Origin: Prevotella sp.
GTDB taxonomy: Bacteria > Bacteroidota > Bacteroidia > Bacteroidales > Bacteroidaceae
Reading direction: 5' to 3'
Length of the DNA: 34,625 nucleotides
Assembly: GCA_016286995.1 (NCBI GenBank)
Contig: JAEEVA010000033.1
Span: forward strand, 1-34,625
Below are positions 1-9,493 of the stretch, in pieces; the first letter of the stretch is position 1; each line of letters begins with the position of its first letter. Position numbers and translations under genes: made by a program. The notes under the pieces were generated by a model. That model was given only the letters and a program-made list of their open reading frames with translations, searched no databases and had not been told where the DNA came from.

Positions 1-1849
1 GGGTATAGTTCACAGTGACGGGAGCGTCAGCGGCCAATACGTTTTCCATCTCAAATTGGAACAGCGGGAAGGTGGTCTCGGCCAGATAGGTGCTGGTGTG
101 TTCCTTGCCCCGTGGTGCCTTGGCCCACACGTAGAAGGAGCGCGAGGCGCTGAGTCCGCTTTCCGTTGTGGCCGTCACGGTAACCTTGCCGGAGGTTTCG
201 CCCAAGTACATCAGGTCATTGATGGGCTCGTTGGTAAACGGGTCGTAATCAAAATGTGCCGTGGCGCCGTTCTCATTCGTGATGCTGTACGTCACGTTGT
301 TGGCGTCGGTGGCGTTGGCCGGATAGCAGGAAACGGTCAAAGGCACTTTCATATTGTCGACGTGCGTCATTTCCTGATCGCCAATGAAATAACTGTAAGA
401 ACCCAGTGCAACGATGCTACCCTCAGCGGGCAGGCTTTCGAAGGTCAGCGACTGGGCTGGAACGGCGGCAGCCTGTGTGGAACCGACGTTGACGGTGAAG
501 AAGCAGTCGGGATTGATAATGGGATCAATACCCATATATAAATCCATCAGTTTGCTGTACAACCCCACCTCGACGGTGCCGGCCTCGGTAGGGGCGTTGA
601 AGCTGCAGGTGAGAAGACCAGTCGCTTCGTCGAAGGTGGAACGACACGGCACAGAGGTTGCGCCGTCGTCGAAGCTCACACCGAACGACTTCATGAAGAA
701 TTCGCGCTGTGCACGCTTCACAAACTGCCAGTTGTCCATCTTGGCGGTGATGGTCAGGACCTCGCCGCTATTGACGGACGTCTTGTCGATGCTGGCATTG
801 GAGAAGTGGGGTGTGAAGCTGCTTCTGCGGCCATATACCATGAAATTGGAATTCAACTCAGGCAGGTCGTTGCGCGAGAAGAACATATATTGCACGGCTC
901 CCTCGGCAGGGTTGGCCACCTCTATCGGGCCTACCTCGCGGATGGGATAGACGATGCGCTTGTCCTCATCAATCTTGTTGTTGTATACGTCGTCGTTATA
1001 GGAATGCAGGTATTCGTCCTCTGAGGGCTTGTAGAGATACCACAGCTCGTCGCACACGGAGCCGGCGTTGATGGGCGTCAGCGACACCTCGCGTATCTTC
1101 GACATGCCGTAGTCGTCGGCATCGGGTGAAAGACCTTCGTGGTTGGTATAGCGGACATCCATCACCAAGCGGCTGTTCGCGGTCACCTTCACCTCTGTGG
1201 ACATCTTGAAGCGAATCAGGTAATACTCGCCGTAACGACTAATCTGAGCGTAGGCACGGTCAAAGCCTTGCAGATTCTGAAGACATTCCAGATGTGTCTC
1301 GAAGGTACACGCTCTCGGAGCGGCGGCACCCGTGCGGTTCGTCTTCAGAATCAGTACCTGATATTTGCTTTCGGCACACGAGGTGTGGCTGATTGTGTAG
1401 ATAGTAGGTACATAGCCGCTCCAGGCGCCTGAGTTTCCTGCACCAGGATCTTGTTCTATCGTCTGACTCAGTGGTACCGTCTTCTCGGTTTCGCCGGCCT
1501 CGAATTCCACAAGAATTTCCCCCTGCATAACGGGGTCCTTCAGCGTGATGGAAGCCTTATGCGCAGGGTTGGTACGTCGGAGAGTGACCGTAAAAACTTC
1601 ATCGAAATTAGACCAGTCGTAGGTCTCCGGATTATAAGTGGGGGCAGGAAAGTCTCCCACATTAATCACATAGATGTCGGAGTTGTTTGGGTCTTGCTCT
1701 CCACCCGTAAACGTGATGATGTCGCGGTCGTTGTCGGCGCTGACATTGAGGCTTGCACCGAACAGCAGCAGTACAGCCATCAGGCACAGTTGCATCAACC
1801 ACCCACTTGGAAGGCGATGTGCATTGGTCGTTAGTTTTGTTGTTGTCAT
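1..1849 (-). CDS. Giant secreted surface protein, N-terminal part (paralogue A)
   Basis: The minus strand is open from an ATG at 1849 to the left edge (about 616 codons), so the gene is cut by the window. It begins with a charged stretch and a hydrophobic signal peptide (WLMQLCLMAVLLLFGASL, then an NVSA-like cleavage region). The mature protein starts with DRDIITFTGGEQ and is related along its length to the next gene: both share DIITFTGG or DVITFTGG, a NRTGA segment, DADDYG, PINAGS, DEYLHS, EVGP.EVANP and a TTFPLFQFE block in the same order. The early part (ITLKD, VEFEAGETEKTV) resembles a Calx-beta-like strand pattern. I infer an exported, cell-surface, multi-domain beta-sandwich protein. 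Its function is unknown. The C-terminus, including any dockerin or sorting domain, lies outside the window. Confidence 0.85.
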   Translation of the reverse strand, partial: MTTTKLTTNAHRLPSGWLMQLCLMAVLLLFGASLNVSADNDRDIITFTGGEQDPNNSDIYVINVGDFPAPTYNPETYDWSNFDEVFTVTLRRTNPAHKASITLKDPVMQGEILVEFEAGETEKTVPLSQTIEQDPGAGNSGAWSGYVPTIYTISHTSCAESKYQVLILKTNRTGAAAPRACTFETHLECLQNLQGFDRAYAQISRYGEYYLIRFKMSTEVKVTANSRLVMDVRYTNHEGLSPDADDYGMSKIREVSLTPINAGSVCDELWYLYKPSEDEYLHSYNDDVYNNKIDEDKRIVYPIREVGPIEVANPAEGAVQYMFFSRNDLPELNSNFMVYGRRSSFTPHFSNASIDKTSVNSGEVLTITAKMDNWQFVKRAQREFFMKSFGVSFDDGATSVPCRSTFDEATGLLTCSFNAPTEAGTVEVGLYSKLMDLYMGIDPIINPDCFFTVNVGSTQAAAVPAQSLTFESLPAEGSIVALGSYSYFIGDQEMTHVDNMKVPLTVSCYPANATDANNVTYSITNENGATAHFDYDPFTNEPINDLMYLGETSGKVTVTATTESGLSASRSFYVWAKAPRGKEHTSTYLAETTFPLFQFEMENVLAADAPVTVNYT

Positions 1850-1887
1850 ATAATTAATGGTTTTAAGTTGTTGACAGAAATACCCTG

Positions 1888-1919
1888 CAAAGATACAAAA
1901 AAATCCCCGAACCGCCAAA
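1888..1919 (-). promoter_or_regulatory. Promoter of giant gene A
   Basis: Read on the minus strand there is TTTGG (1919-1915), exactly 19 bases, then TATCTTTG (1895-1888). This matches the Bacteroidetes sigma-factor consensus TTTG / TAnnTTTG. The predicted leader to the ATG at 1849 is about 30 nt. The -33 element falls in the loop of the upstream gene's terminator hairpin. Confidence 0.8.
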
Positions 1920-1931
1920 CGATTCGGGGAA
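1897..1931 (-). terminator. Rho-independent terminator of giant gene B
   Basis: The inverted repeat TCCCCGAA (1904-1911) / TTCGGGGA (1923-1930) gains an inner CG/CG pair and has a 5-base loop. On the minus strand it is followed by seven T (1903-1897). It begins 17 bases after the stop codon of giant gene B. A T-run also lies on the other side, so it could work in both directions. Confidence 0.85.
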
Positions 1932-1947
1932 TATTTTTTTGATTTCT

Positions 1948-4900
1948 TTATTCCGGTTCCTGCTCAGTTTCTAATTCCTCTGCTGGCGCATCCATTGCAG
2001 GAGCTGAGGCGGACTTGTTCAGGATAATGTTCACGATACCCACGGCATCGGTGATGGAGATGCCGCTATCGCGATTGACGTTGGCCGCCTTGAACTTGAA
2101 GTTGTTCGACGGATTGCCTAAGATGTAGTTCACCACAGCCACGGCGTCGGTGATGGTCACCTTCTTGTCGCCATTGGCGTCGCCTAACAGATACTGACCC
2201 GCGAGTTTCACCGGCAGCACGTTGTTCGACGGACGGACATCGCTAACCATTGACCATTGACCATTGACCATTGTCTGCGGCGTGGTGCGCAGGTAGACGG
2301 TCTGGCCAAAGTCGGGAACTGTGGCGGTCAGCGTGACTAACTTCACCTTATTGGACTTGGTGCTGGCATCGTAGAGGTCGCTGTTGCTGACGGTCACTTC
2401 TGTCGAACCAGCAATCTTCTCGGTGGACAGCGGCGAATTGTAGAGTCCAACCTTCACGGCGACATCGCTGGAGAGCGGCAGCAGCGAGGCATTGTTCACC
2501 TCGGCAATGATGGTGACCTGGTCGTTGTCGATACGCTTGCTGACTATCTTGGCAGCCATGTCCACCTGGCGGATATCGGTCTGTGTGCCGCTCTGGGAGA
2601 TGCGGCGTGGACGTGCGGCAGCCTTGCGGCGCACTTTCAGCGAGTTGCTGTTGGCAATGGTGAAGGTTGCAGCTACGTCGTAGCTGATGGTGCCGTCGAA
2701 GTCGTCGGGTACAGGATAGTCCACTGTCACGTCGGTCGTTTCCTGAGGCATGAGGCTTGTGTAGAAGCGGTAGTTGTCTCCGCCCATGGTGACGTCGATG
2801 CGCTCGATGGGTTCGAAGCCGTTGTTGGCGACGGTGATAGTGACGGGAATCAGCTGGTTGTCAGTTACCTCGTATGGGTTGAAGCTGACCTTGTGGTCGA
2901 TGGCGTTGGTAAACACCACTGGCGTTTCCAGCACGGCAGCACCTTCGTTCTCGTTGGCCACGCAGTAGACTACCTTCATGTTGAGCTCGCTCAGATAGCC
3001 GTCCATCGACACGAGGGTCACATCGTCGGGCATGGTAGCCACCTCGACTGGCGTCGAGAAGTAGAGCTTCTTGTCGTGGCTGCACAGTTTCGAGGCATAG
3101 ATACGGTTCTTATAGGTGACGGTGGTCGTGCCGTCGGTGTTGGGCGTCTGCACCTCGTCACTCTGGCTCCACAGCAGGGCGACGTCGGTGAGGTCCGTTG
3201 CCCCTCTGTCAAGAATGAGTCGGAAGTCGTTCACCATGCGATTGGTCATGCCCAAGTGACTGGAGATCTTGCCTGCCGGCTCACCCTTCATGTTCACCGT
3301 GCGCAGCTCGATGTCGCGACCGTCCTCGTTCTGCTTGAGGTAGCCTACGAGGTTGATGCCGTCGACGTGAACCATCTGCGGCTTCGAGCCTTCCACCTGT
3401 GTGTAGCGCTCACGTACCTTGTCGTCGGGGGTCACGCTGACGAAGACCACCGACGCGCCCTTATCCGTATTGTTCACGTCCTGCTTCAGCGTCATCATCA
3501 CCAGAATGCTGTCGCCGTCCTGATGGTCGCTCTTCATCACCATCTGGTAGTCGGCGGGCACGCTGCGGCGGTTCAGACGCTTGATTTCAATAGGCTCGCA
3601 CCATTTGTCGTCTCTGTTGTAGCGTGACAGCATGAGGCTGCCGTCGATGTAGCGGTCGCCTTCGTCGTTGAACTTGGGAGTGCCCTGCTGCCAGATGGCG
3701 GCGGCATGGCTCTTCTGGTCGTTATTAGCCATCTGGTATGTCCCCGGTTCCAGCCAATCGTTTGTCGCTGCCACCACAGGATTCACACAGGCGAATCTGT
3801 TTGAGCCGAGGGTTTGGGTTTGCCAGTCATCCCAGTGGTCGTCATCATCGTAAATGTGGTTTTGTCTGAAAGCCACCCTTACCTCGCTGTTATTGGTGAC
3901 AGTCTTGGTCTGTTCCTGCTCAGACATGGCATCCAGCTTGGCCTTGTCGATGGCCTGGCCCAACTGTTCAAAGGCCACGGCCTCTATCATTTGGTTGCCG
4001 TCTGTGCTGAAGTCATACATCGGGGCATTGATGTCCGTGCTGACGAGGTCGTTCTTGTCGCCGTTGGCATACACCTGCAGACGGTCGTCGTTGTAGTCGT
4101 CGGCATCCTTCAGGTTGTTGAACAGCAGCGACTGGCCTCCCATCATGTAGGTAGGTCTGGCCATACCGCTTACATTATTTATAATAGGTGTACCCAGGTC
4201 GGCTATCACCTTCCGCTTCAGCTTCTTGTAGCCTTTCGTCACGTTACGCTGGCTCACCTCGAAGATGGGCTCGTCGAACGATGGATGGAAGGGGTTCGAC
4301 GGGTCGTTGGGCGTCAGCCATTCCTTCCTGGCATCTAAGATCTTCCAACTCTTCTTTTTCTTGAAGAACAGGAAACGTACCTCGGCGTAGGCCTCCATAG
4401 CTGCCCGGAGACTGAACTTTGCTCCGAAGGCATTGCTGCCACCGCTGTAGAAGGGTACCACGCTGCGGTTCATGATGTCGATGCTTGCACCGCCACGAAC
4501 GCCTGCTGCAGCCTTGGCTATCCAGATGTCGATGCCGGCCTCTGCCCAGGCACATACCTTCAGGTGGAACTGGTTGTCGAGCATGAAGTCAATCTTCGGC
4601 AGTCCGCCCACTTCTCCCAGTGCCGCAGCATGGTTGACGAGTGCCATCGTCATGGCAATCTTCGCATCGACAGACATGCCGAACGAGCCGATGCCGAAGC
4701 TGACGCTGGCCCGTGCCGATGCCGACGCCTCGAAGGTGACGCCACCGTCGTAGAAGTTGATTTCGAGCTTGCCGGTATCATGGTTGATGGTACCTATGCC
4801 GGAGAGGAAGCCCTTGATGCCGACGAAGGCTGACGGCCAGCGTGGTATGTCGTTGAAGAAGTCGTCGTCCATGGGCTTTGCCGAGTTGACGGCATCCATG

Positions 4901-7900
4901 CATGCCTGGTACTGTTCGTCGAAGTATTTCAGGTTGTCGAGCTTGTCGAGGGCATTCATGATGGGACCGCTCGGCAGGAAGTTCACCTCACAGACGGCCC
5001 TGACGAGGAAGTAGTCGCCATTGCGCTCTATGTTCACCGTAAAGGGCAGGATGGGCGGCACCTGGAAGTTGAACTTGTCGAAGGCCTTGCCCGTGTCCTT
5101 CATGTTAACACCCTGGGCACTGGCCTGGTTGTCCACGTCCTTCACGTCTGTCGTGTTGAACGGCATCTGGATGTTGTTCTCCTCGTTGAGCACAGCCAGG
5201 TCGATGGTGTGGTTGTGCAGAGCGGGCAGCTCTGCCAGCGTCTCGGTGCCGTTCTTCAGCACGGGCTGGGCGGTGGCGTCGGCAGCAATCTGATCCGTCA
5301 GGTCGAAGTCGAAGAAACAGTAGTTGTTGGCGAAGGTGGTGAAATCGGACTTGCTGATGAGTTTGCTGACGGGCGCTCCGGCATCCACACCCTCCAACGT
5401 CAGCTGGCTGGCATCGAAGTTGTCACCACAGGTGATGAAGCCCGTGAGGTGGGCATACTTCGTGCCGCTCCACCCTTCGTCGCCGAATTTGGCATCGCTC
5501 ATCTTCTTGATGGCCGTCTCGTAGTCGGCGGTCTGCGAGTAGTCCAGCTTCTGGCTGGGATCCATCATCAGCAGGTCGTCGGCATTGATGGAAGCCACCA
5601 TCACGTTGTTCACCATGTTGCCACTGCGCTTAGGCGTCTCAAGTGTCAGACTCTTCAGCTGGTCTTCGTTCTGGTGGAGTACGATGGTGTGTCGGCGCAC
5701 CTTGCCACTATTCTCACGACTGGTGTAGTCATAGTTCCACAGATACATGGTGGTGAGCATGGGCTGATAGCCAGGAGCCACCACTTCTATGAGCTGTGCA
5801 AACTGCTTCGAGTCGGTGTTGATCTGATAGGCATCTATGCCGGTGTCGAAGGTCGCCGTCCCGGCATCGTCCTGTATGGTCATTGTGTTGTCCACACAAG
5901 CATAGTGGAGCTCGGCATTGTCGACGGTCTGTCCCTGGCTGTCGACTACCGTGACCTGCGTGACGTTGCTGGTCATCTCGTCCCAGTACAACAGATTCGT
6001 CCAGTTGGTGTGGAATTTGTTCATGAACTTCGTGTCGAAGCTGAAAAGCGGATCGTGGTTGTACATGATGAGTTCTGCGGGAGCCTTGAACTCGATGGGT
6101 ATCAGGAAGTCCTCGGCTTTCATGCGTATGCTCGTCTTCTTCACGTTTCCGGTAGCAGGAATGTCACGGAGCATGAAGTCGTGGGGGTTCTCTGCGTAGA
6201 GGAAGCCCTTGATTTTGCCATAGCAGGCGGACGAAGCATACTGATATTTACCACTATTGTACTGGATGTTCCTGTTCTCATCGCCATCGGCATAAAGCAG
6301 TTCTACATTCCTGCTGACAGCACTATATGGTCCTGTCATCAACGGGTAGAAGCGTGAGACGTAGGATTTGATGACATAGAGCTTGTCGAGCTTACCACTG
6401 ACAAAGGTGTTTTTGTAGCGCTTGTTGAATCCCGGGAAGTAGACCTCCACCTCGTAGGTCCGTCCGTCGGAAGGCGGTATGAAGCTGAAGCGTCCGGTGT
6501 AGTGCGTCAGCGTCTGGATGGTGTCGCCGTCGCATGTCAGCACCACCTCGGCACCGTCGAAGGCCAAGTCGTTCAGCTCAAACGTGGCGTGAGTCTGGCG
6601 GAGCAGGTTAAAGAGCTGGTCATACACATCAGCAGGGTAGTCACTCGTAGAGTTATTAAACGACATGTTTTCAGACCAAAGGACGCCCGCCGTCTGCATC
6701 TGACTGGTGAACTCCGACAGCCCCTGCTGGTTGTCGAATATGAGGTCGCCCGGCACGTCATCGTCGTTGACACGATAGACGATGAAGTCCTTGGCGTCGG
6801 CGTATGTCAGGTTGGCCATACAGGTCAGTTCGCGCATCATCACCTCGTCGGGATTGTAGCTGCGCTGCGCCAGGGTGTATAGCGTGTATCGAGTGATGGT
6901 GGGGTCGGGAGTCGGATGAACCTTGATGTAGGCCGTACAGTAGTATGCGTCCTCCTGCAGCTCCAACCAGTCGGGAATGGGTTCGCCACTCTTGTTGTTA
7001 TAGGTCTCAAGGATGCCCAGTTCCGGAATCTCATAACCCACGGTGAAACCCTTGAGAGGCAGGTACATCACCTCCGACGTGAGGGTGACGGGACAGGCCT
7101 CGTTATGGTATGCCGTCATCTCGCTATAGTCGCCGAACGACGGCTTCTTCAGGTCGGACGTCAGGGTGGCCATACACTGAATGTTTTCTTTCGTTCCATC
7201 GGTGGTCGGCACGCTGAGAAGGACTTGGGCGGTGACGACGGTCTGGCCTATCTGGTCGTCGGTGCTGGCATCGGGATGCTCTTCGTTGAAGCTGAAGGGC
7301 AGGTTGTAGCACACGGTACCCCTGTCAGTCTGCTCGCTCTTCAGATTCTTCAGGCTGTATATCTCCGTCCACTGGAGACCATTGACGGTGGTGTAGTTGA
7401 CGGTGACTTCGTCATCCAAGGGCCAGTTGTCGGGATTCTTCAGCTCAAACTGGAACAGCGGGAAGGTAGTACCCATGTAGTAACTGTTCGTATGGTTCAT
7501 CGGTTCGGGCATCGCCAATTCCTCTTCATCATAATTTCCCCACTTTATTCTAAAGGTACGCGAGATGGAAAAGCCGCTTGGCAGGGTGGCCGTCACGGTG
7601 ACTGTTCCTTCATATTTACCAGTGTACAGCAAATTGCCGCCATATCCGTCACCCATCAAAAGGGCCTGGGCATCGTCGGAATTGGTGATGGTAAGGGTAA
7701 CGGGATCGCTGTTGGTAGCATCAATGGGCAGGCAGGTCACATAAAAGGGAAACTCCTTAATTTGAACATCGTCCCATTGGTAAGGCCAAGAAACAACCAC
7801 CTTATGCTTCAGCACGACGACGCTGCCTTCGGCGGGCAGGCCCACAAAGTCCATCTGCGTGACGGGTTTGGGAGCGGCCTGCTCAGGTGAGACGGTCACC

Positions 7901-9303
7901 TTAAACCAGCCTTTGCTGTCGGTACGCACCTCACTGTAATATCCTGTCATATTGTCTGAAACGGGACGCACCACAGGACCGAAGTCCACATAGAGCGTTG
8001 TCGGTTCGGTCACCGTCGGTGCCGTAATGTAGTACGTCACCAGCCCCGTCTCCTCATCGAAGGTGTAGTGGCGCGGCACTACCGTCTTGTTGTCGTCGAG
8101 CGTGGCACCGAAGGACATTCTGAATTCGTTGGCTTGTCCGCGTTTCACAAACTTCCAGTTGTCCATCGTGGCGGTGATAATGATTGTCTCGCCGCTCTTG
8201 AACGAGGTCTTGTTGATTTGGATGTTCGAGAACTTCGCCATGAGACGGTCGTGCTGCATATAGATGGGAAAGTTGGAGTTGGCAGAGTTCTCGGGCAGGT
8301 CGGAGCGCGAGTAGAAGATGTACTTCACGGCATCCTCCGTAGGATTGGCCACCTCGAAGGGTCCCACTTCAAGGATGGGATAGACCACTCCCCTGCTCGA
8401 ATATTCAGGATCATTACCAGGCATCGAATGCAGGTATTCATCCACATTGGGGCGGTACAGACACCATACCTGATCGCAGATGGAACCCGCATTGATGGGG
8501 TGCAGCTCCACCTCGTGCGACTGTGCCAAGCCGTAGTCGTCGGCATCGATATCCAGATTGGTGTGGTCGGTGAACCGTGCATTGATGACGTAGCGGCTGT
8601 CGTTGGCAATCTTCACATCCGTCGACAGGTAGAAGCGGAACAGCATGTACTCGCCCCATCGCTGCGGAGCGTAATAGGCACGGTCGTTGCCATAGGTGTC
8701 TTGAAGCACCTCCAGCTTTGTGGCATAAGAGCTCTCTCTCGGTGCGTCGGCCCCAGTGCGGTTGATACGCAGCATCAGCAGCTCGTACGCCGCATCGGCA
8801 TGGGACGTGCTTTCCACAGAGTACAGCACCGGAATGTTGCCGCTCCAGGTGTATATATCCACCCAGTCGTCGTTCTCGTCCATGTAGCCGTCTGTGGGGT
8901 CGATGGGGAGAGTCAGCTGCACGGTCTTCGTCATCTCGCCGGGTTCGAAGGTTACCTTGACCAGTTCCGCCTCGTCGTAATACATATTCTTCAGCGAGAT
9001 GCTGGCCGCACGGGTAGCCGACGCTCCCTGAGGACGGCTGAGGGTGACGGTAATGACGTCAGGGATGTCGTAGCCCTCATCGTCCTTTTGGGGATGGGCT
9101 GGCAAGTCGCCCACATCAATCACATACACTCCCGGATATTCCGTACTCTCCGTACCACCGGTGAAGGTGATGACGTCTTGCTGACTCTGCGCCAGCATGG
9201 ACACAGACACCATGAACAGCAGCATCAGCACACATAGCCAACGGCTCAGGCGTAGCTGTCGCCAATCCACGCAAACGGGGACAAAATGCTCGTTTTCTTT
9301 CAT
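1948..9303 (-). CDS. Giant secreted surface protein with C-terminal dockerin-like domain (paralogue B)
   Basis: About 2,451 residues. I place the start at the ATG at 9303 (MKENEHFVPVCVDW). The longer frame uses a TTG at 9345 that lies inside the -7 promoter box and cannot be translated from that promoter. A signal peptide follows (hydrophobic WLCVLMLLFMVSVSMLA, cleavage before QSQQ). The N-terminal third matches paralogue A. The middle has repeated beta-rich segments and a less regular A/G-rich stretch around an ASASARASVSFGIG segment. Near the C-terminus is a CARDB-like region (PVTITVANNGFEPIERIDV). Residues about 2371-2430 form a dockerin-like pair of calcium loops, DANGDKKVTITD and NVNRDSGISITD, followed by an acidic tail. 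I see no type IX C-terminal sorting domain. Inferred role: cell-surface adhesin, scaffold or binding protein; no enzymatic motif recognised. It carries an in-frame heptamer repeat at 2246-2273. Confidence 0.9.
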   Translation of the reverse strand: MKENEHFVPVCVDWRQLRLSRWLCVLMLLFMVSVSMLAQSQQDVITFTGGTESTEYPGVYVIDVGDLPAHPQKDDEGYDIPDVITVTLSRPQGASATRAASISLKNMYYDEAELVKVTFEPGEMTKTVQLTLPIDPTDGYMDENDDWVDIYTWSGNIPVLYSVESTSHADAAYELLMLRINRTGADAPRESSYATKLEVLQDTYGNDRAYYAPQRWGEYMLFRFYLSTDVKIANDSRYVINARFTDHTNLDIDADDYGLAQSHEVELHPINAGSICDQVWCLYRPNVDEYLHSMPGNDPEYSSRGVVYPILEVGPFEVANPTEDAVKYIFYSRSDLPENSANSNFPIYMQHDRLMAKFSNIQINKTSFKSGETIIITATMDNWKFVKRGQANEFRMSFGATLDDNKTVVPRHYTFDEETGLVTYYITAPTVTEPTTLYVDFGPVVRPVSDNMTGYYSEVRTDSKGWFKVTVSPEQAAPKPVTQMDFVGLPAEGSVVVLKHKVVVSWPYQWDDVQIKEFPFYVTCLPIDATNSDPVTLTITNSDDAQALLMGDGYGGNLLYTGKYEGTVTVTATLPSGFSISRTFRIKWGNYDEEELAMPEPMNHTNSYYMGTTFPLFQFELKNPDNWPLDDEVTVNYTTVNGLQWTEIYSLKNLKSEQTDRGTVCYNLPFSFNEEHPDASTDDQIGQTVVTAQVLLSVPTTDGTKENIQCMATLTSDLKKPSFGDYSEMTAYHNEACPVTLTSEVMYLPLKGFTVGYEIPELGILETYNNKSGEPIPDWLELQEDAYYCTAYIKVHPTPDPTITRYTLYTLAQRSYNPDEVMMRELTCMANLTYADAKDFIVYRVNDDDVPGDLIFDNQQGLSEFTSQMQTAGVLWSENMSFNNSTSDYPADVYDQLFNLLRQTHATFELNDLAFDGAEVVLTCDGDTIQTLTHYTGRFSFIPPSDGRTYEVEVYFPGFNKRYKNTFVSGKLDKLYVIKSYVSRFYPLMTGPYSAVSRNVELLYADGDENRNIQYNSGKYQYASSACYGKIKGFLYAENPHDFMLRDIPATGNVKKTSIRMKAEDFLIPIEFKAPAELIMYNHDPLFSFDTKFMNKFHTNWTNLLYWDEMTSNVTQVTVVDSQGQTVDNAELHYACVDNTMTIQDDAGTATFDTGIDAYQINTDSKQFAQLIEVVAPGYQPMLTTMYLWNYDYTSRENSGKVRRHTIVLHQNEDQLKSLTLETPKRSGNMVNNVMVASINADDLLMMDPSQKLDYSQTADYETAIKKMSDAKFGDEGWSGTKYAHLTGFITCGDNFDASQLTLEGVDAGAPVSKLISKSDFTTFANNYCFFDFDLTDQIAADATAQPVLKNGTETLAELPALHNHTIDLAVLNEENNIQMPFNTTDVKDVDNQASAQGVNMKDTGKAFDKFNFQVPPILPFTVNIERNGDYFLVRAVCEVNFLPSGPIMNALDKLDNLKYFDEQYQACMDAVNSAKPMDDDFFNDIPRWPSAFVGIKGFLSGIGTINHDTGKLEINFYDGGVTFEASASARASVSFGIGSFGMSVDAKIAMTMALVNHAAALGEVGGLPKIDFMLDNQFHLKVCAWAEAGIDIWIAKAAAGVRGGASIDIMNRSVVPFYSGGSNAFGAKFSLRAAMEAYAEVRFLFFKKKKSWKILDARKEWLTPNDPSNPFHPSFDEPIFEVSQRNVTKGYKKLKRKVIADLGTPIINNVSGMARPTYMMGGQSLLFNNLKDADDYNDDRLQVYANGDKNDLVSTDINAPMYDFSTDGNQMIEAVAFEQLGQAIDKAKLDAMSEQEQTKTVTNNSEVRVAFRQNHIYDDDDHWDDWQTQTLGSNRFACVNPVVAATNDWLEPGTYQMANNDQKSHAAAIWQQGTPKFNDEGDRYIDGSLMLSRYNRDDKWCEPIEIKRLNRRSVPADYQMVMKSDHQDGDSILVMMTLKQDVNNTDKGASVVFVSVTPDDKVRERYTQVEGSKPQMVHVDGINLVGYLKQNEDGRDIELRTVNMKGEPAGKISSHLGMTNRMVNDFRLILDRGATDLTDVALLWSQSDEVQTPNTDGTTTVTYKNRIYASKLCSHDKKLYFSTPVEVATMPDDVTLVSMDGYLSELNMKVVYCVANENEGAAVLETPVVFTNAIDHKVSFNPYEVTDNQLIPVTITVANNGFEPIERIDVTMGGDNYRFYTSLMPQETTDVTVDYPVPDDFDGTISYDVAATFTIANSNSLKVRRKAAARPRRISQSGTQTDIRQVDMAAKIVSKRIDNDQVTIIAEVNNASLLPLSSDVAVKVGLYNSPLSTEKIAGSTEVTVSNSDLYDASTKSNKVKLVTLTATVPDFGQTVYLRTTPQTMVNGQWSMVSDVRPSNNVLPVKLAGQYLLGDANGDKKVTITDAVAVVNYILGNPSNNFKFKAANVNRDSGISITDAVGIVNIILNKSASAPAMDAPAEELETEQEPE
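2246..2273. repeat. Heptanucleotide tandem repeat (ACCATTG x4) inside giant gene B
   Basis: Four perfect copies of the 7-mer ACCATTG lie within the coding sequence, encoding the TMVNGQWSMV segment at about residues 2344-2353, just before the dockerin-like domain. Gain or loss of one unit would shift the frame. Confidence 0.9.
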
Positions 9304-9342
9304 TTTAACAGTTATCAGTTTATTAGTTTCGTTATTTCGCTG

Positions 9343-9374
9343 CAAAGTTACGAATAAGTGAGTAGAATACCAAA
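9343..9374 (-). promoter_or_regulatory. Promoter of giant gene B
   Basis: On the minus strand: TTTGG (9374-9370), 19 bases, TAACTTTG (9350-9343). The leader to the ATG at 9303 is about 33 nt. The spacer contains CTCACTTATTCG, which is also the spacer of the dxs promoter. Confidence 0.8.
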
Positions 9375-9464
9375 AGAAAATATCTTTTTTTTGTATTCTC
9401 GAACGATAGTAACTTCTCGCAGGGCGAAAAGTTACGAATAAGTGAGCAGAATACCAAAGGAAAT
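9347..9464 (-). repeat. Tandemly duplicated promoter-hairpin unit (84-bp period)
   Basis: The block at 9347-9380 is repeated almost exactly at 9431-9464, 84 bases upstream of the active copy. The upstream copy keeps TTTGG-N19 but reads TAACTTTT instead of TAACTTTG. Its -7 region is the arm of a hairpin, TAACTTCTCGC / GCGAAAAGTTA (9410-9434, 10 of 11 pairs, loop AGG). The next segment on the minus strand contains GTTCGA and an A-run. The same layout occurs as a 75-bp repeat before dxs at 21981-22166. Confidence 0.8.
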
Positions 9465-9493
9465 CACAATTTTTTTGTATTTAAACTGGTTTT

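Noticed and set aside
5209..6357. Long plus-strand frames (382 residues here, also 389 residues at 8068-9237) opposite giant gene B
   Set aside because: Their Val/His/Gly/Leu-rich composition is that of antisense shadows in GC-biased third positions; the minus strand has a continuous gene with signal peptide and domains.
9304..9345. TTG at 9345 as start of giant gene B
   Set aside because: It lies within the -7 promoter element; the ATG at 9303 begins a normal signal peptide.
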